Below, one piece after another: positions 51,989-62,160 of a DNA stretch of 64,000 bases; position 1 is the first letter of the stretch, and each line of letters begins with the position of its first letter. The position numbers and the translations under genes were made by a program. The notes beneath the pieces were generated by a model. That model was not told the DNA's origin and made no database searches. It saw only the letters and a program-made list of their open reading frames with translations. The DNA is from Chloroflexota bacterium (GTDB taxonomy: Bacteria; Chloroflexota; Dehalococcoidia; Tepidiformales; Tepidiformaceae): NCBI GenBank assembly GCA_016234445.1, contig JACRBT010000004.1, positions 1 to 64,000 of the forward strand, given 5' to 3'.

Positions 51989-52221
51989 CACTCGCTTCGT
52001 TCCAGCACGCGGAGTGCAGCGGTGTGCGCGAAGCCGTCCGACTCCGGTTCGATCTCCTCGCAAACACGGTTCATGGCTTCGGTCACCTCGTCGGGCGAGT
52101 GGCGGGCAACGAATTCCCGAACGGCCCGGCTGTAGAGGCGACTTCGGGACGTCTTCATTCGGCGGGCGAGCCGATCTGCCTCATTAAAGACATCGTCGGG
52201 GATAGAGATGGCAGCTTTCAT
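51985..52221 (-). CDS. Ribbon-helix-helix antitoxin (MazE-type)
   Basis: A 78-residue RHH DNA-binding protein (MKAAISIPDDVFNEADRLAR, then SRSRLYSRAVREFVARH) that neutralises MazF and probably represses its own promoter as a dimer. ATG52221 is chosen because the family begins with the strand MKAAISI; the longer frame to 52257 adds an Arg/Ser tail. Confidence 0.9.
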   Translation of the reverse strand: MKAAISIPDDVFNEADRLARRMKTSRSRLYSRAVREFVARHSPDEVTEAMNRVCEEIEPESDGFAHTAALRVLERSEW

Positions 52222-52301
52222 ACTGGGAGTATGACTACACCGGCGTCGGCGGGTCAACCGCGCTGAGGTTCCATTTCGGTGCCGGCTCCGCCGTCGCCCC
52301 C

Positions 52302-52721
52302 TCAGCTCTCCACGAGGCGGACGCGGTTGCGGGGGGCGGCGCGGTTACAGGTTTCGCAGTGGTAGACGAGGCTGACGCCGTGGCCGCAGGCGTTGTCGAC
52401 GATCGAGAGGTCGTGTTCGCCGTACCTTTCGCCCCACGACGAGAGCGCGCCGACGACGACGCCGAGGGCATGGCCCTTGCCGGTGAGGGTGTAGGCGGAG
52501 CGCGGCGGCCGGTCGCTGTATGGGCGGCGGGCGACGATGCCTTCGCGTTCGAGCACCTTGAGGCGGTCCGAGAGGATGCTGGAGGGGATGCCTTCGACCG
52601 TTTCACGGAGGTCGGAGAAGCGATGGTGGCCGCGGAGGATGTCGCGGACGATGAGCAGCGACCAGCGGTCCCCGACGATGTCAAGAGTGCTGGCGATCGG
52701 GCAGCGGACCCGGCGTGACAT
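52302..52721 (-). CDS. HxlR-family winged-helix regulator
   Basis: A 139-residue MarR-like regulator of the HxlR family: CPIASTLDIVGDRWSLLIVRDI, RFSDLRETVEGIPSSILSDRLKVLEREGIV and the wing YTLTGKG. A C-terminal extension carries YHCETCNRAA, a possible metal-binding CxxC. ATG52721 follows GGGAGGG. It is divergent from the FO synthase gene, so it could regulate F420 synthesis. Confidence 0.9.
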   Translation of the reverse strand: MSRRVRCPIASTLDIVGDRWSLLIVRDILRGHHRFSDLRETVEGIPSSILSDRLKVLEREGIVARRPYSDRPPRSAYTLTGKGHALGVVVGALSSWGERYGEHDLSIVDNACGHGVSLVYHCETCNRAAPRNRVRLVES

Positions 52722-52845
52722 TGGCAGTTGCCCTCCCTGGGGAGTGTTGGGTATGCTACCAGCGCGAAGGGGTAAGTTCAATTTCTGGACTGACCCCGCC
52801 ATCTTCGCATGAGGATCTCGCGACGCCCGGCCACCGGAGGCCAGC

Positions 52846-55296
52846 ATGAACGGCACAACCCGCGACATCCTCGCCGCCGCACTCGACGGCCGAAACCCGG
52901 CGCCCGCCCAGGCGCTGACCCTCGCGAGAGAGACGGACCTTGGCCCGTTGCTTGAGACGGCGGCGACCCTCCGCGACCGCGGCCACGGGAACCTCATCTC
53001 CTACTCGCGCAAGGTCTTCATCCCGCTGACCCAGCTCTGCCGCGACGTCTGCCACTACTGCACCTTCGCGCATCCGCCGAAGCCCGGCCAGCGCGCCTAC
53101 ATGACCCCTGAGGAAGTGCTGGAGATCGCCCGGGCGGGGGCCGCGGCAGGTTGCCACGAGGCCCTCTTCACGCTGGGCGACAAGCCCGAGCTTCGCTACA
53201 AGGTGGCCTCGCGCGAACTGGCGGAGATGGGCCACCCGACCACGATTTCGTACCTCACAGCGATGGCGGAACTCGTGCTGAAGGAGACCGGGCTGCTGCC
53301 CCACGCGAACCCCGGCGTGATGACCCGCGACGAGATCGCGGCGCTGCGGAAGGTGACCGTTTCGCAGGGGATCATGCTGGAGAGCGCCTCCGAGCGCCTC
53401 TGCCAGAAGGGGGGCGTGCACTACGGGTCGCCCGACAAGCGCCCGTCGGTGCGCCTGGAGACGATGCGGCACGCGGGCGAACTGGCGGTGCCCTTCACCT
53501 CGGGCATCCTCATCGGCATCGGGGAGACGCGCGAGGAACGGGTCGACGCATTGCTCGCCCTCCGCGGCCTCCACGAGGAGTTCGGCCATATCCAGGAGAT
53601 CATCGTCCAGAACTTCCGGGCGAAGGACGGCACGAAGATGGCCGCGGCGCCGGAACCGGACCTCGACGACCTCCTCTGGACGATCGCCGTGGCGCGCATC
53701 ATTTTCGGGGCGGAGATGAACATCCAGGCGCCGCCCAACTTGAGTTATGACGAGTATCCACGGCTGGTCGCCGCCGGGCTGAACGACTGGGGAGGGGTCT
53801 CGCCGGTGACGCCGGACCACGTCAACCCGGAAGCGCCGTGGCCGCACCTCGACCACCTTCGCCGGAACACGGCCGCCTGCGGGAAGGAACTGGTCGAGCG
53901 GCTGGCGGTCTACCCCGCCTACAACCAGGACCTGGCGCGATGGCAGGACGAGGCGCTGCGGACGCCGGTGCTGCGGGCGATCGACGGCGACGGGTTCGCC
54001 CGGACCGGGGCATGGTCGCCGGGGATCGCGATGGAGGTGCCGGCGAGGTACGCGGCGCTCGCGCATGGCCCCCTGGCTTCGCCGAAGGGCACCGCCGTCG
54101 CGCCGATTATCGAGCGGGCGCTGGCCGGGGAAGACCTGACCGAAGCAGACATCGAACGGCTGTTCCGGGCACGCGGCCCCGAGTTCGACGCCGTCTGTGC
54201 GGCGGCCGATTCGCTCCGGCGGCAGGTGAACGGCGATGTCGTCACGTACGTCGTGAACCGCAACATCAACTACACGAACATCTGCTACTTCCGCTGCCAG
54301 TTCTGCGCGTTTTCGAAGGGCAAGCTGAGCGAGAACCTGCGCGGTCAGCCCTACGATCTCGGCACGGACGAGATCTCACGGCGCGCTATCGAAGCCTGGG
54401 GGCGCGGCGCGACGGAAGTCTGCATGCAAGGCGGCATCCACCCCGAGTACACGGGCGAGACCTACCTCGCCATCACCCGGGCGGTCCGGGACGCGGTCCC
54501 CGGGATGCACATCCACGCGTTCTCGCCACTCGAAGTCTGGCAGGGAGCAGCGACCCTCGGGATCGGCCTCGACGAATACCTGGGGCGGCTGAAGGAAGCC
54601 GGACTGGGGACGCTGCCCGGGACCGCGGCCGAGGTGCTCGACGACGAGGTGCGTACCATCCTTTGCCCGGACAAGCTGACGACGGCGCAGTGGTTCGAGG
54701 TGATGGAGGCGGCGCACCGCGCCGGCTATCGCACGACAGCGACGATCATGTACGGGCACGTGGACGGCCCCCGGAACTGGGCGCGCCACCTCTCGCGGCT
54801 GCGCGACCTGCAGAAGAAGACGGGCGGCTTCACCGAGTTCGTGCCGTTGCCGTTCGTACACATGGAGGCGCCCATCTACCTCAAGGGGCGGGCGCGAAAG
54901 GGGCCGACCTTCCGGGAGGCGGTGCTGATGCACGCCGTCGCGCGGCTCGCGCTCCACCCGCACATCACGAACATCCAGGTCTCGTGGGTGAAGATGGGAC
55001 CGGAAGGCGTGAAGGCCTGCCTCAACGCCGGATGCAACGACACCGGCGGGACGCTGATGAACGAGAGCATCACCCGGGCGGCGGGCACGGAGCACGGCCA
55101 GGAGATGCCACCGGCGGAAATGGACGCGCTTATCCGGTCGGTCGGGCGGGTGCCGCGGCAACGCAGCACACCCTACGGCACGCCGCCGGCCGAGCAGGTG
55201 CAGCGCTCATATCAGGCGCCGGAACTGACGCCGGTCGTCCTCACGCCCGCCCGGAAATGGCAGCGCGACGGGGAGCTGGAGCTGGTGCGGAACTGA
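52846..55296 (+). CDS. fbiC: FO synthase (CofG-CofH fusion, FbiC)
   Basis: An 816-residue double radical-SAM enzyme making the deazaflavin chromophore FO of coenzyme F420 from tyrosine and a pyrimidine. The CofG half holds CRDVCHYC (about residues 65-72) and the CofH half CYFRCQFC (about 483-490), each a CxxxCxxC 4Fe-4S site. The fusion is known from Actinobacteria and some Chloroflexota. Other F420 genes (cofC, cofD, cofE) are not in the window. A hairpin repeat begins at its stop codon. Confidence 0.97.
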   Translation: MNGTTRDILAAALDGRNPAPAQALTLARETDLGPLLETAATLRDRGHGNLISYSRKVFIPLTQLCRDVCHYCTFAHPPKPGQRAYMTPEEVLEIARAGAAAGCHEALFTLGDKPELRYKVASRELAEMGHPTTISYLTAMAELVLKETGLLPHANPGVMTRDEIAALRKVTVSQGIMLESASERLCQKGGVHYGSPDKRPSVRLETMRHAGELAVPFTSGILIGIGETREERVDALLALRGLHEEFGHIQEIIVQNFRAKDGTKMAAAPEPDLDDLLWTIAVARIIFGAEMNIQAPPNLSYDEYPRLVAAGLNDWGGVSPVTPDHVNPEAPWPHLDHLRRNTAACGKELVERLAVYPAYNQDLARWQDEALRTPVLRAIDGDGFARTGAWSPGIAMEVPARYAALAHGPLASPKGTAVAPIIERALAGEDLTEADIERLFRARGPEFDAVCAAADSLRRQVNGDVVTYVVNRNINYTNICYFRCQFCAFSKGKLSENLRGQPYDLGTDEISRRAIEAWGRGATEVCMQGGIHPEYTGETYLAITRAVRDAVPGMHIHAFSPLEVWQGAATLGIGLDEYLGRLKEAGLGTLPGTAAEVLDDEVRTILCPDKLTTAQWFEVMEAAHRAGYRTTATIMYGHVDGPRNWARHLSRLRDLQKKTGGFTEFVPLPFVHMEAPIYLKGRARKGPTFREAVLMHAVARLALHPHITNIQVSWVKMGPEGVKACLNAGCNDTGGTLMNESITRAAGTEHGQEMPPAEMDALIRSVGRVPRQRSTPYGTPPAEQVQRSYQAPELTPVVLTPARKWQRDGELELVRN

Positions 55297-55339
55297 GCCC
55301 CTCACCCCGGCCCTCTCCCACTTCGTGGGAGAGGGAGAA
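55297..55339 (+). repeat. Dispersed hairpin repeat, copy 4 (possible terminator)
   Basis: The CCCCTCACCCCGGCC lead is followed by an 11-bp perfect stem (55311-55321 with 55325-55335) and a TTC loop, immediately after the fbiC stop. It matches the elements at 6912 and 15600. Confidence 0.8.
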
Positions 55340-55356
55340 CCGCAAGTGTACCCAGG

Positions 55357-55382
55357 GCCGACTGCCGACAGCCGAGAGCCGG
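55357..55382 (+). repeat. Heptamer tandem array (GCCGACA type)
   Basis: Units GCCGACT, GCCGACA, GCCGAGA and a partial GCCGG lie between the hairpin repeat and the stop codon of the minus-strand AsnC-like gene. The unit is the reverse complement of the 22671 array. Confidence 0.75.
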
Positions 55383-55388
55383 ATCCCG

Positions 55389-55634
55389 TCAGCCGGCTTC
55401 GGGGAAGGTCACGCAGGTGGTGGTGCTTTCGATGCCTTCGACGGCGCGGATGTGGCGGCTGATGACGGCCGGGACGTCGGTCAGCGTGGGGACGTCGACC
55501 ACGGCGACGATGTCGTAGGGACCCATGACCTGGTAGACCTCGCTGATGCCGTCGACGGCGCTGAGCTTGTTGAAGACGTCGATGGTCTTCGCGGGGTCGA
55601 CGACGATGAGCACAAACGCCTTGATGGAAGCCAT
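55389..55634 (-). CDS. Stand-alone Lrp/AsnC ligand-binding (RAM) domain protein
   Basis: An 81-residue RAM-type domain (AFVLIVVDPAKTIDVFNKLSAVDGI, VMGPYDIVAVVDVP, ESTTTCVTFPEAG) without the DNA-binding half. Such small proteins oligomerise and bind amino acids or act as partners of full Lrp-type regulators. The target is unknown. Confidence 0.88.
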   Translation of the reverse strand: MASIKAFVLIVVDPAKTIDVFNKLSAVDGISEVYQVMGPYDIVAVVDVPTLTDVPAVISRHIRAVEGIESTTTCVTFPEAG

Positions 55635-55744
55635 GGAAGTTCACTCCTGGGCGAGGTTCGAATCGTACCGGGTCCGGGTTGATTATCCGCCCGCGGGGAA
55701 AACCCGGGCAATGGCGGAAACAGAGACGTAACAGTTGGCGCGCG

Positions 55745-57166
55745 TCAGTCGCGGCCGGCGGAGCGCCAGGTGCGGGAGCCGGGGACGAAGGCGTAGCGGT
55801 CGCCGAGCTTTGGGGCGATGGTCCTGGCCTTCATCGCCCGGAGCCGGTCGCCGAGCATCGCCGTCGCGGAGGGTTCGCCGTGAGCGAGGAAGACCGTCTG
55901 GGGCGGCCGCGGCGCGGTCCGCACCCAGTCGAGGATGCCGTCGCGGTCGGCGTGGGCGGAGAGGCCTTCGATGGACACCCAGTGGCAGCGGACGGGGATG
56001 TCCTCGCCGTGCATGCGAAGAGTTGGTGCGCCTTCCATGAGCGCGCGTCCTCGGGTGCCGGCCGCCTGGTAGCCAACGAGGACGATGAGGCTGTCCGGAT
56101 TGGCAAGGTGACGGCGAAGGTGGTGGAGGACACGCCCGCCAGTGAGCATGCCGCTCGAGGAGATGATGATCCGGGGGCCCGGGAGGTCGTTGAGGCGCTG
56201 CGACTCCTCGACCGTGCGGTGGAAGCTGACGGTGTGGGGGAAAAGCGGGCCGCCGGGCCGGGTGGCGGCGTCGCCGTCGAGTTCGTGGCGGCCGAGGTGG
56301 CGGTTGTAGATGCGGGTGACGTCCACCGCCATGGGGCTGTCGACGTGGATGGGGATCTCCGGCAGCTTGTGCTCGTCCATGAGCTTGCGAAGGAGGAGGG
56401 TCACGACCTGGGCGCGGGCGACCGCGAAGGCCGGGATGAGGATGGTCGCGCGGCGGCGAATGGCGGCGAGGAGGGGGCCGCGAAGCTGCTCTTCGAGGGT
56501 CGCCGGATCGTGGAGACGGTCGCCGTAGGTTGAGTCGAGCACGAGGGTGTCGCATTTCGGCAGCGGTTCGGGGTCGAGGTGGAGGGGAGCGTCGTAGCGG
56601 CCGAGGTCGCCGCTGAAGACGATCGTGGTGGCGCCGTCGTCCCCGGGCGCGAGCGCTTCCACACTGGCGGCGCCGAGGATGTGCCCTGCCTGGCGGAAGC
56701 GGACACGCAAGCCCGCTGGTTCGAACCACTGGTGGTAGGACACGGGCCGCAGGTGACGGAGAGCGTTCTCGGCGTCGCGCTCCGTGAACAGGGGAAGGGC
56801 GGGATGGTGCTTGCTGAAGCCCTTGCGGTTGGCGTAGTCGGCGTCTTCTTCCTGGAGGCGGGCGGCATCGAGGAGGAGGACCTCGGCGAGCTCGGCCGTC
56901 GCGGGGGTGCAATAGACGGGACCACGGTAGCCATCGCGGACGAGGCGGGGGAGGTAGCCGGAGTGGTCGATGTGGGCGTGGGTGAGGACAACGGCGTCGA
57001 GGCGGCGGACGTCGAACGAGGGCGGCGCCCAGTTCCTCAGGCGGAGGTCCTTGAGGCCCTGGAAGAGGCCGCAGTCGACCAGGAGTTCGCCGTCGTCGTG
57101 GCTGAGGAGGAAGCGGGAACCGGTGACCGTGCCGGCCGCGCCATGGAAGGCAAGCTGAAGGACCAT
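55745..57166 (-). CDS. MBL-fold beta-CASP exonuclease-like hydrolase
   Basis: A 473-residue metallo-beta-lactamase-fold RNA hydrolase of the CPSF/YSH1 type. Zinc motif THAHIDHSG (H63, H65, D67, H68), FRQAGHILGA and SGDLGRYD; beta-CASP part with LDSTYGDR, IHVDSPMA and SSSGMLTGGR; and the RMMBL end with GLSAHADRDGI and FLAHGEP. It is expected to cut single-stranded RNA, with exact role unknown. It is divergent from the universal stress protein gene. Confidence 0.92.
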   Translation of the reverse strand: MVLQLAFHGAAGTVTGSRFLLSHDDGELLVDCGLFQGLKDLRLRNWAPPSFDVRRLDAVVLTHAHIDHSGYLPRLVRDGYRGPVYCTPATAELAEVLLLDAARLQEEDADYANRKGFSKHHPALPLFTERDAENALRHLRPVSYHQWFEPAGLRVRFRQAGHILGAASVEALAPGDDGATTIVFSGDLGRYDAPLHLDPEPLPKCDTLVLDSTYGDRLHDPATLEEQLRGPLLAAIRRRATILIPAFAVARAQVVTLLLRKLMDEHKLPEIPIHVDSPMAVDVTRIYNRHLGRHELDGDAATRPGGPLFPHTVSFHRTVEESQRLNDLPGPRIIISSSGMLTGGRVLHHLRRHLANPDSLIVLVGYQAAGTRGRALMEGAPTLRMHGEDIPVRCHWVSIEGLSAHADRDGILDWVRTAPRPPQTVFLAHGEPSATAMLGDRLRAMKARTIAPKLGDRYAFVPGSRTWRSAGRD

Positions 57167-57259
57167 GGGCCGAGCTTACCCGCCGGGAGCGGTAATGCGC
57201 ACGGCGGGCAGTCGATTGAGCGGGTCGATGCTCCCCACGCGGCACTTCTATCCCGGGGG

Positions 57260-57276
57260 TATACTGCGGCTATACT
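57260..57276 (+). promoter_or_regulatory. Tandem -10-like boxes upstream of the universal stress gene
   Basis: Two copies of TATACT (57260-57265 and 57271-57276) lie upstream of GGAGGGGG and ATG57308. Neither has a clear -35 box, so the promoter call rests on the hexamers alone. Confidence 0.4.
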
Positions 57277-57307
57277 GGGCGCTCACAAGACGGAGGGGGC
57301 CACGGTA

Positions 57308-57823
57308 ATGAAAGTGCTTGTTGCGGTTGATGGGGGGGAAACGAGCGAACGAGTGCTCGCGGCCATCGCGGGGTGGGCGGCGGCGACGTCGGCCGACGTA
57401 CACCTTCTGACAGTGCTTCATCCCAAGGACGTCCACGCGACCCTGGCGTCGCGAGGGTTCGGCCATTCCCTGACACCGCAGGGGACGGCGTCGGGGTCCA
57501 TCCTTCGGGCCGAGGAACCGCCCGCCGTGGCAGCCGAGGACCGGACGCAGGCCCTGGAGCGCGTGACCCAGGAGACGGCCGCCCGGTTACGGGAACTGGT
57601 CGCCAGCACGCTCCCCGGGGTCCAGGCGACGATGCACGTCGAAGCGTCGGACAAGACGGCGGAAGAAATCGTCAACCAGGCGTCACACCTGGGCGTCGAG
57701 CTGATCGCGATGGGGACGCACGGTCGGCGCGGCGTGGCCCGGGCCATGCTTGGGAGTGTGGCTGAAGAGGTGGTCCGGAACTCTCCGGTGCCTGTGCTCG
57801 TCGTCGGGCCGGCGATGCCCTGA
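57308..57823 (+). CDS. Universal stress protein (UspA family)
   Basis: A 171-residue single-domain USP (MKVLVAVDGGETSERVLAAI) with the ATP-binding signature GTHGRRGVARAMLGSVAEEV, so it is the nucleotide-binding class. Residues 60-95 form an extra loop. It is convergent with lepA. Confidence 0.93.
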   Translation: MKVLVAVDGGETSERVLAAIAGWAAATSADVHLLTVLHPKDVHATLASRGFGHSLTPQGTASGSILRAEEPPAVAAEDRTQALERVTQETAARLRELVASTLPGVQATMHVEASDKTAEEIVNQASHLGVELIAMGTHGRRGVARAMLGSVAEEVVRNSPVPVLVVGPAMP

Positions 57824-57838
57824 CGCCGCGAGACGGGC

Positions 57839-59665
<1,827 letters not shown>

Positions 59666-59679
59666 GGATCGAGCGTATA

Positions 59680-59697
59680 GGGGTTAGGGGTTAGGGG
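59680..59697 (+). repeat. Short heptamer array (GGGGTTA type) upstream of lepA
   Basis: GGGGTTA occurs twice plus a final GGGG, directly before the minus-strand lepA start at 59665. The unit length matches the other arrays, the sequence does not. Confidence 0.7.
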
Positions 59698-59712
59698 CGC
59701 TGGGGGGGCCGG

Positions 59713-59936
59713 TTAATCGAGGAGGGCGATGAAGTCTTCGACGGTGAGGCCAGCCCGGGCGATCTGGTCCCGAAGGAGGCCGACCCCCACCAGGTCGTGC
59801 ATGGGGATCGAAAGCCGGAAGGGGGAATCCGGTTTCCGCAGGATGACGTGGCTGCCCGTCTGCCGGGCGACAGTCCACCCCGCGTGCTGGAACGCCCGGA
59901 CTGCCTCCCGGCCGGCATCCTCGGGACCTTAGGCAC
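59713..59936 (-). pseudogene. HicA-type toxin gene with a one-base frameshift
   Basis: The HicA fold is readable (GREAVRAFQHAGWTVARQTGSHVILRK, then LSIPMHDLVGVGLLRDQIARAGLTVEDFIALLD) with its catalytic His (GSH), ending at 59713. GTG59936 gives MPKVP in another frame, so one base seems missing in the G/C run after it (about 59905-59925). The toxin frame itself has no start codon after the HicB stop at 59929, and is in frame with HicB across that TAA. Either a decayed toxin, a sequence error, or a rare recoding. Confidence 0.7.
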
Positions 59937-60147
59937 CTGCCGCTACTTCGACCTCGTGGGTCTCCAGCGGCACGGTCAATGGCAGCCCATCTTCACGGCG
60001 AACATCGAGACAGAGTTGGATTGCTTCCTTGATGTTCTCAAGCGCCTCGGCGGAGGACCGTCCCTGGCTCATACAGCCAGGAATGACCGGGCACTCGGCG
60101 ATGTAGAGGCCGTCCTCGTCGCGGTAGATGGTGACAGGGAACTTCAT
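59929..60147 (-). CDS. HicB-type antitoxin
   Basis: A 72-residue HicB protein (MKFPVTIYRDEDGLYIAECPVIPG, then AEALENIKEAIQLCLDVRR) with a good ribosome site GGAG. It lies directly upstream of the broken HicA frame and overlaps its proposed start by 8 bp. Confidence 0.9.
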   Translation of the reverse strand: MKFPVTIYRDEDGLYIAECPVIPGCMSQGRSSAEALENIKEAIQLCLDVRREDGLPLTVPLETHEVEVAAGA

Positions 60148-60284
60148 GGCGGCTCCAATCTCGTCCAGACGAGATTGAGTGTACCGCAGCCACACGCCCG
60201 CCGGGTGCCGATCGACGCCGGTTCTCAGCTTGAGTGGCCCCCGTGCACGCTCGACGAACTGGTGCTGGCGAAGCGGCGCAGTAT

Positions 60285-61040
60285 CTATCCCGTGGTCCCG
60301 ACGTACACGGTGTCCCCCGACCGCAGCGCCGGATCGTCCGCGGCATCGACGATCGCCTGCGCGAAGTCGTCGATGGACGGGAGGTATCCTGCCTGCTCGC
60401 GGCGGAGGTCGATGAGGCCAGGCAGCTTTCGGTCCATGAGCCGCGGTGTGGTGGTACCGTCGATCAGGTCGCCGCTGACGACAACGAGGCTGACGCCCCG
60501 CGAGGCGAGCTCCGGGATGCGGGCGCGGAGAGCGACCTCGCCGGCCCTCTTGCTCGCCGCAACGGGTTCGTAGATTTCCGGGACGGGTTGTTCGCCATGG
60601 AAGTGAGCGAGGTGGCTGGTGACGAAGACCACCCGGCCACCTTCGGGGATTAGCGGCAGGGCCTCGACCACCGCATCCTCCTGGGCGTCGCGGTTGAGGT
60701 CCCTCGCGTACGAAGTGGGCATGTCCTTCTCGAGCCCGCCGCTGGCGTTGAGCACCAGGATGTCGAGCTTGCCGAACCGCTCCTGCACGCGCCGGAACAT
60801 CGCGGCGGTCTCGACCCGGCTGGTGATGTCGGCGGCGACAGCGATGGCCTCGACGCCGAGAGCCCGGGCGTGGGCGGCAACCTCCTCGGCGCGGCGAAGC
60901 TTGCTCCGGTAGTTGACCACCACGCTGGCACCCCGCGCGGCCAGCACCTCCGCGACCCTGGCGCCGACCCCCCTCGATGCTCCAGTCACGAGTGCCACGC
61001 GCCCTTCGAACTGGCGGATGGCCTTTCTGCGATTCGTCAC
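60285..61040 (-). CDS. Short-chain dehydrogenase/reductase with a Tyr-to-Val change
   Basis: A 251-residue classical SDR with the cofactor motif TGASRGVG (residues 19-26) and LVLNASGG in place of NNAG. The YxxxK active-site motif reads VAASK, so the catalytic Tyr position is Val; a Tyr three residues further upstream (EIYEPVAASK) could substitute in space. GTG61040 has GGGAGGA upstream; the longer frame to 61094 lacks this. Substrate unknown. Confidence 0.85.
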   Translation of the reverse strand: MTNRRKAIRQFEGRVALVTGASRGVGARVAEVLAARGASVVVNYRSKLRRAEEVAAHARALGVEAIAVAADITSRVETAAMFRRVQERFGKLDILVLNASGGLEKDMPTSYARDLNRDAQEDAVVEALPLIPEGGRVVFVTSHLAHFHGEQPVPEIYEPVAASKRAGEVALRARIPELASRGVSLVVVSGDLIDGTTTPRLMDRKLPGLIDLRREQAGYLPSIDDFAQAIVDAADDPALRSGDTVYVGTTG

Positions 61041-61173
61041 GGTGTCCTCCCATTGGGCCGGTTTGCCGAAGCTTCGCCGGGTCAATGGTGGCATTGAATC
61101 TCGCTATTGGGGAACCCGTAGCCCGGCCCGGTGGTATTCTTCGCCCAACAATCTACCGTCGAGGAGTCCTCCT

Positions 61174-62115
61174 ATGCCTCGGAAGAAGGTCACGATCATC
61201 GGCGCCGGGATGACCGGCGGGGCAATGGCCCAGCGTCTCATCGAGAAGAACATCTGCGACGTCGTCCTCCAGGACGACCCCCAGTACGCCGGCACGATGC
61301 ACTTCGGCAAGGCGATGGACGAAGGCCAGGCGGCGGCCTGGGAAGGCTTCAGCACCCGGATCAGCGCCACCGACGGCTGGGACGAGACGGCGAACTCCGA
61401 CGTCATCATCTGCACGGCCGGGGCGCCCAGGAAGCCGGGCATGAGCCGCGAGGAACTCCTGAACGGCAACGCCGCCATCGTCCGGGCGAAGGTGAGCGAA
61501 GCGGCGAAGCACTCCCCGAAGGCGGTCCTCATCATCTTCGCGAACCCGATGGACGCGATGTGCCACGTGGCAATGAAGGCGAGCGGCTTCCCCCGGGAAC
61601 GCGTCCTCGGCCAGGGCGGGATGCTCGACAGCGCCCGCTATCGCTACTTCGTCGCAGACGCGCTTGGCGTGTCGCCCGCCGACGTGCACGGCTATGTCAT
61701 CGGCGGGCACACCGACACGACGATGGTGCCGGTGGTTTCGCAGACGCGCATCGGCGGGGTGCCGCTGACCGACCTGCTGCCCCCTGACAAGGTCCAGGCA
61801 CTGGTCGCGCGGGCGATGCGGGGCGGGGCGGAGATCGGCGAGCTCTACAAGACCGGCAGCGCCTATTACGCGCCCTCGACGGCGACGATCGCGATGGCGG
61901 AGTCGGTCTTGCTGGACCACCGGCGGCTGATGCCGTGCTCGGTCTACCACCAGGGCGAATACGGGATCCGCGACGTCTTCAGCGGGACGGTCTGCCAGCT
62001 CGGCGAAGGCGGCATCCAGCGGACCTTCGAGCTGCCGTTGACGGCGGAGGAGAAGGAAAAGGTCGTCGCCGCGGCGAACGCGACGAAGGACCTCGTGAAG
62101 TTGATCACGGACTGA
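61174..62115 (+). CDS. mdh: Malate dehydrogenase (LDH-like type)
   Basis: A 313-residue NAD-dependent oxidoreductase interconverting malate and oxaloacetate. KKVTIIGAGMTGGAMAQRL binds NAD; ICTAGAPRKPGMSREELL holds the substrate Arg, IFANPMDAMCH the central segment and IGGHTDTTMVP the catalytic His (the usual GGHGDTMVP has Thr for Gly). Lactate dehydrogenase is the near alternative; the arginine-rich RKPGMSR loop favours malate. A strong GAGGAG precedes ATG61174. Confidence 0.93.
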   Translation: MPRKKVTIIGAGMTGGAMAQRLIEKNICDVVLQDDPQYAGTMHFGKAMDEGQAAAWEGFSTRISATDGWDETANSDVIICTAGAPRKPGMSREELLNGNAAIVRAKVSEAAKHSPKAVLIIFANPMDAMCHVAMKASGFPRERVLGQGGMLDSARYRYFVADALGVSPADVHGYVIGGHTDTTMVPVVSQTRIGGVPLTDLLPPDKVQALVARAMRGGAEIGELYKTGSAYYAPSTATIAMAESVLLDHRRLMPCSVYHQGEYGIRDVFSGTVCQLGEGGIQRTFELPLTAEEKEKVVAAANATKDLVKLITD

Positions 62116-62148
62116 GCGAGGAAGCGGGGGCGGCCGTGCGTGAGGGCG

Positions 62149-62154
62149 TATACT
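62149..62154 (+). promoter_or_regulatory. -10 box placed for a leaderless transcript
   Basis: TATACT ends 6 nt before ATG62161, so transcription would start at or next to the start codon. No -35 box or ribosome site is seen. Confidence 0.4.
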
Positions 62155-62160
62155 TCGCCC

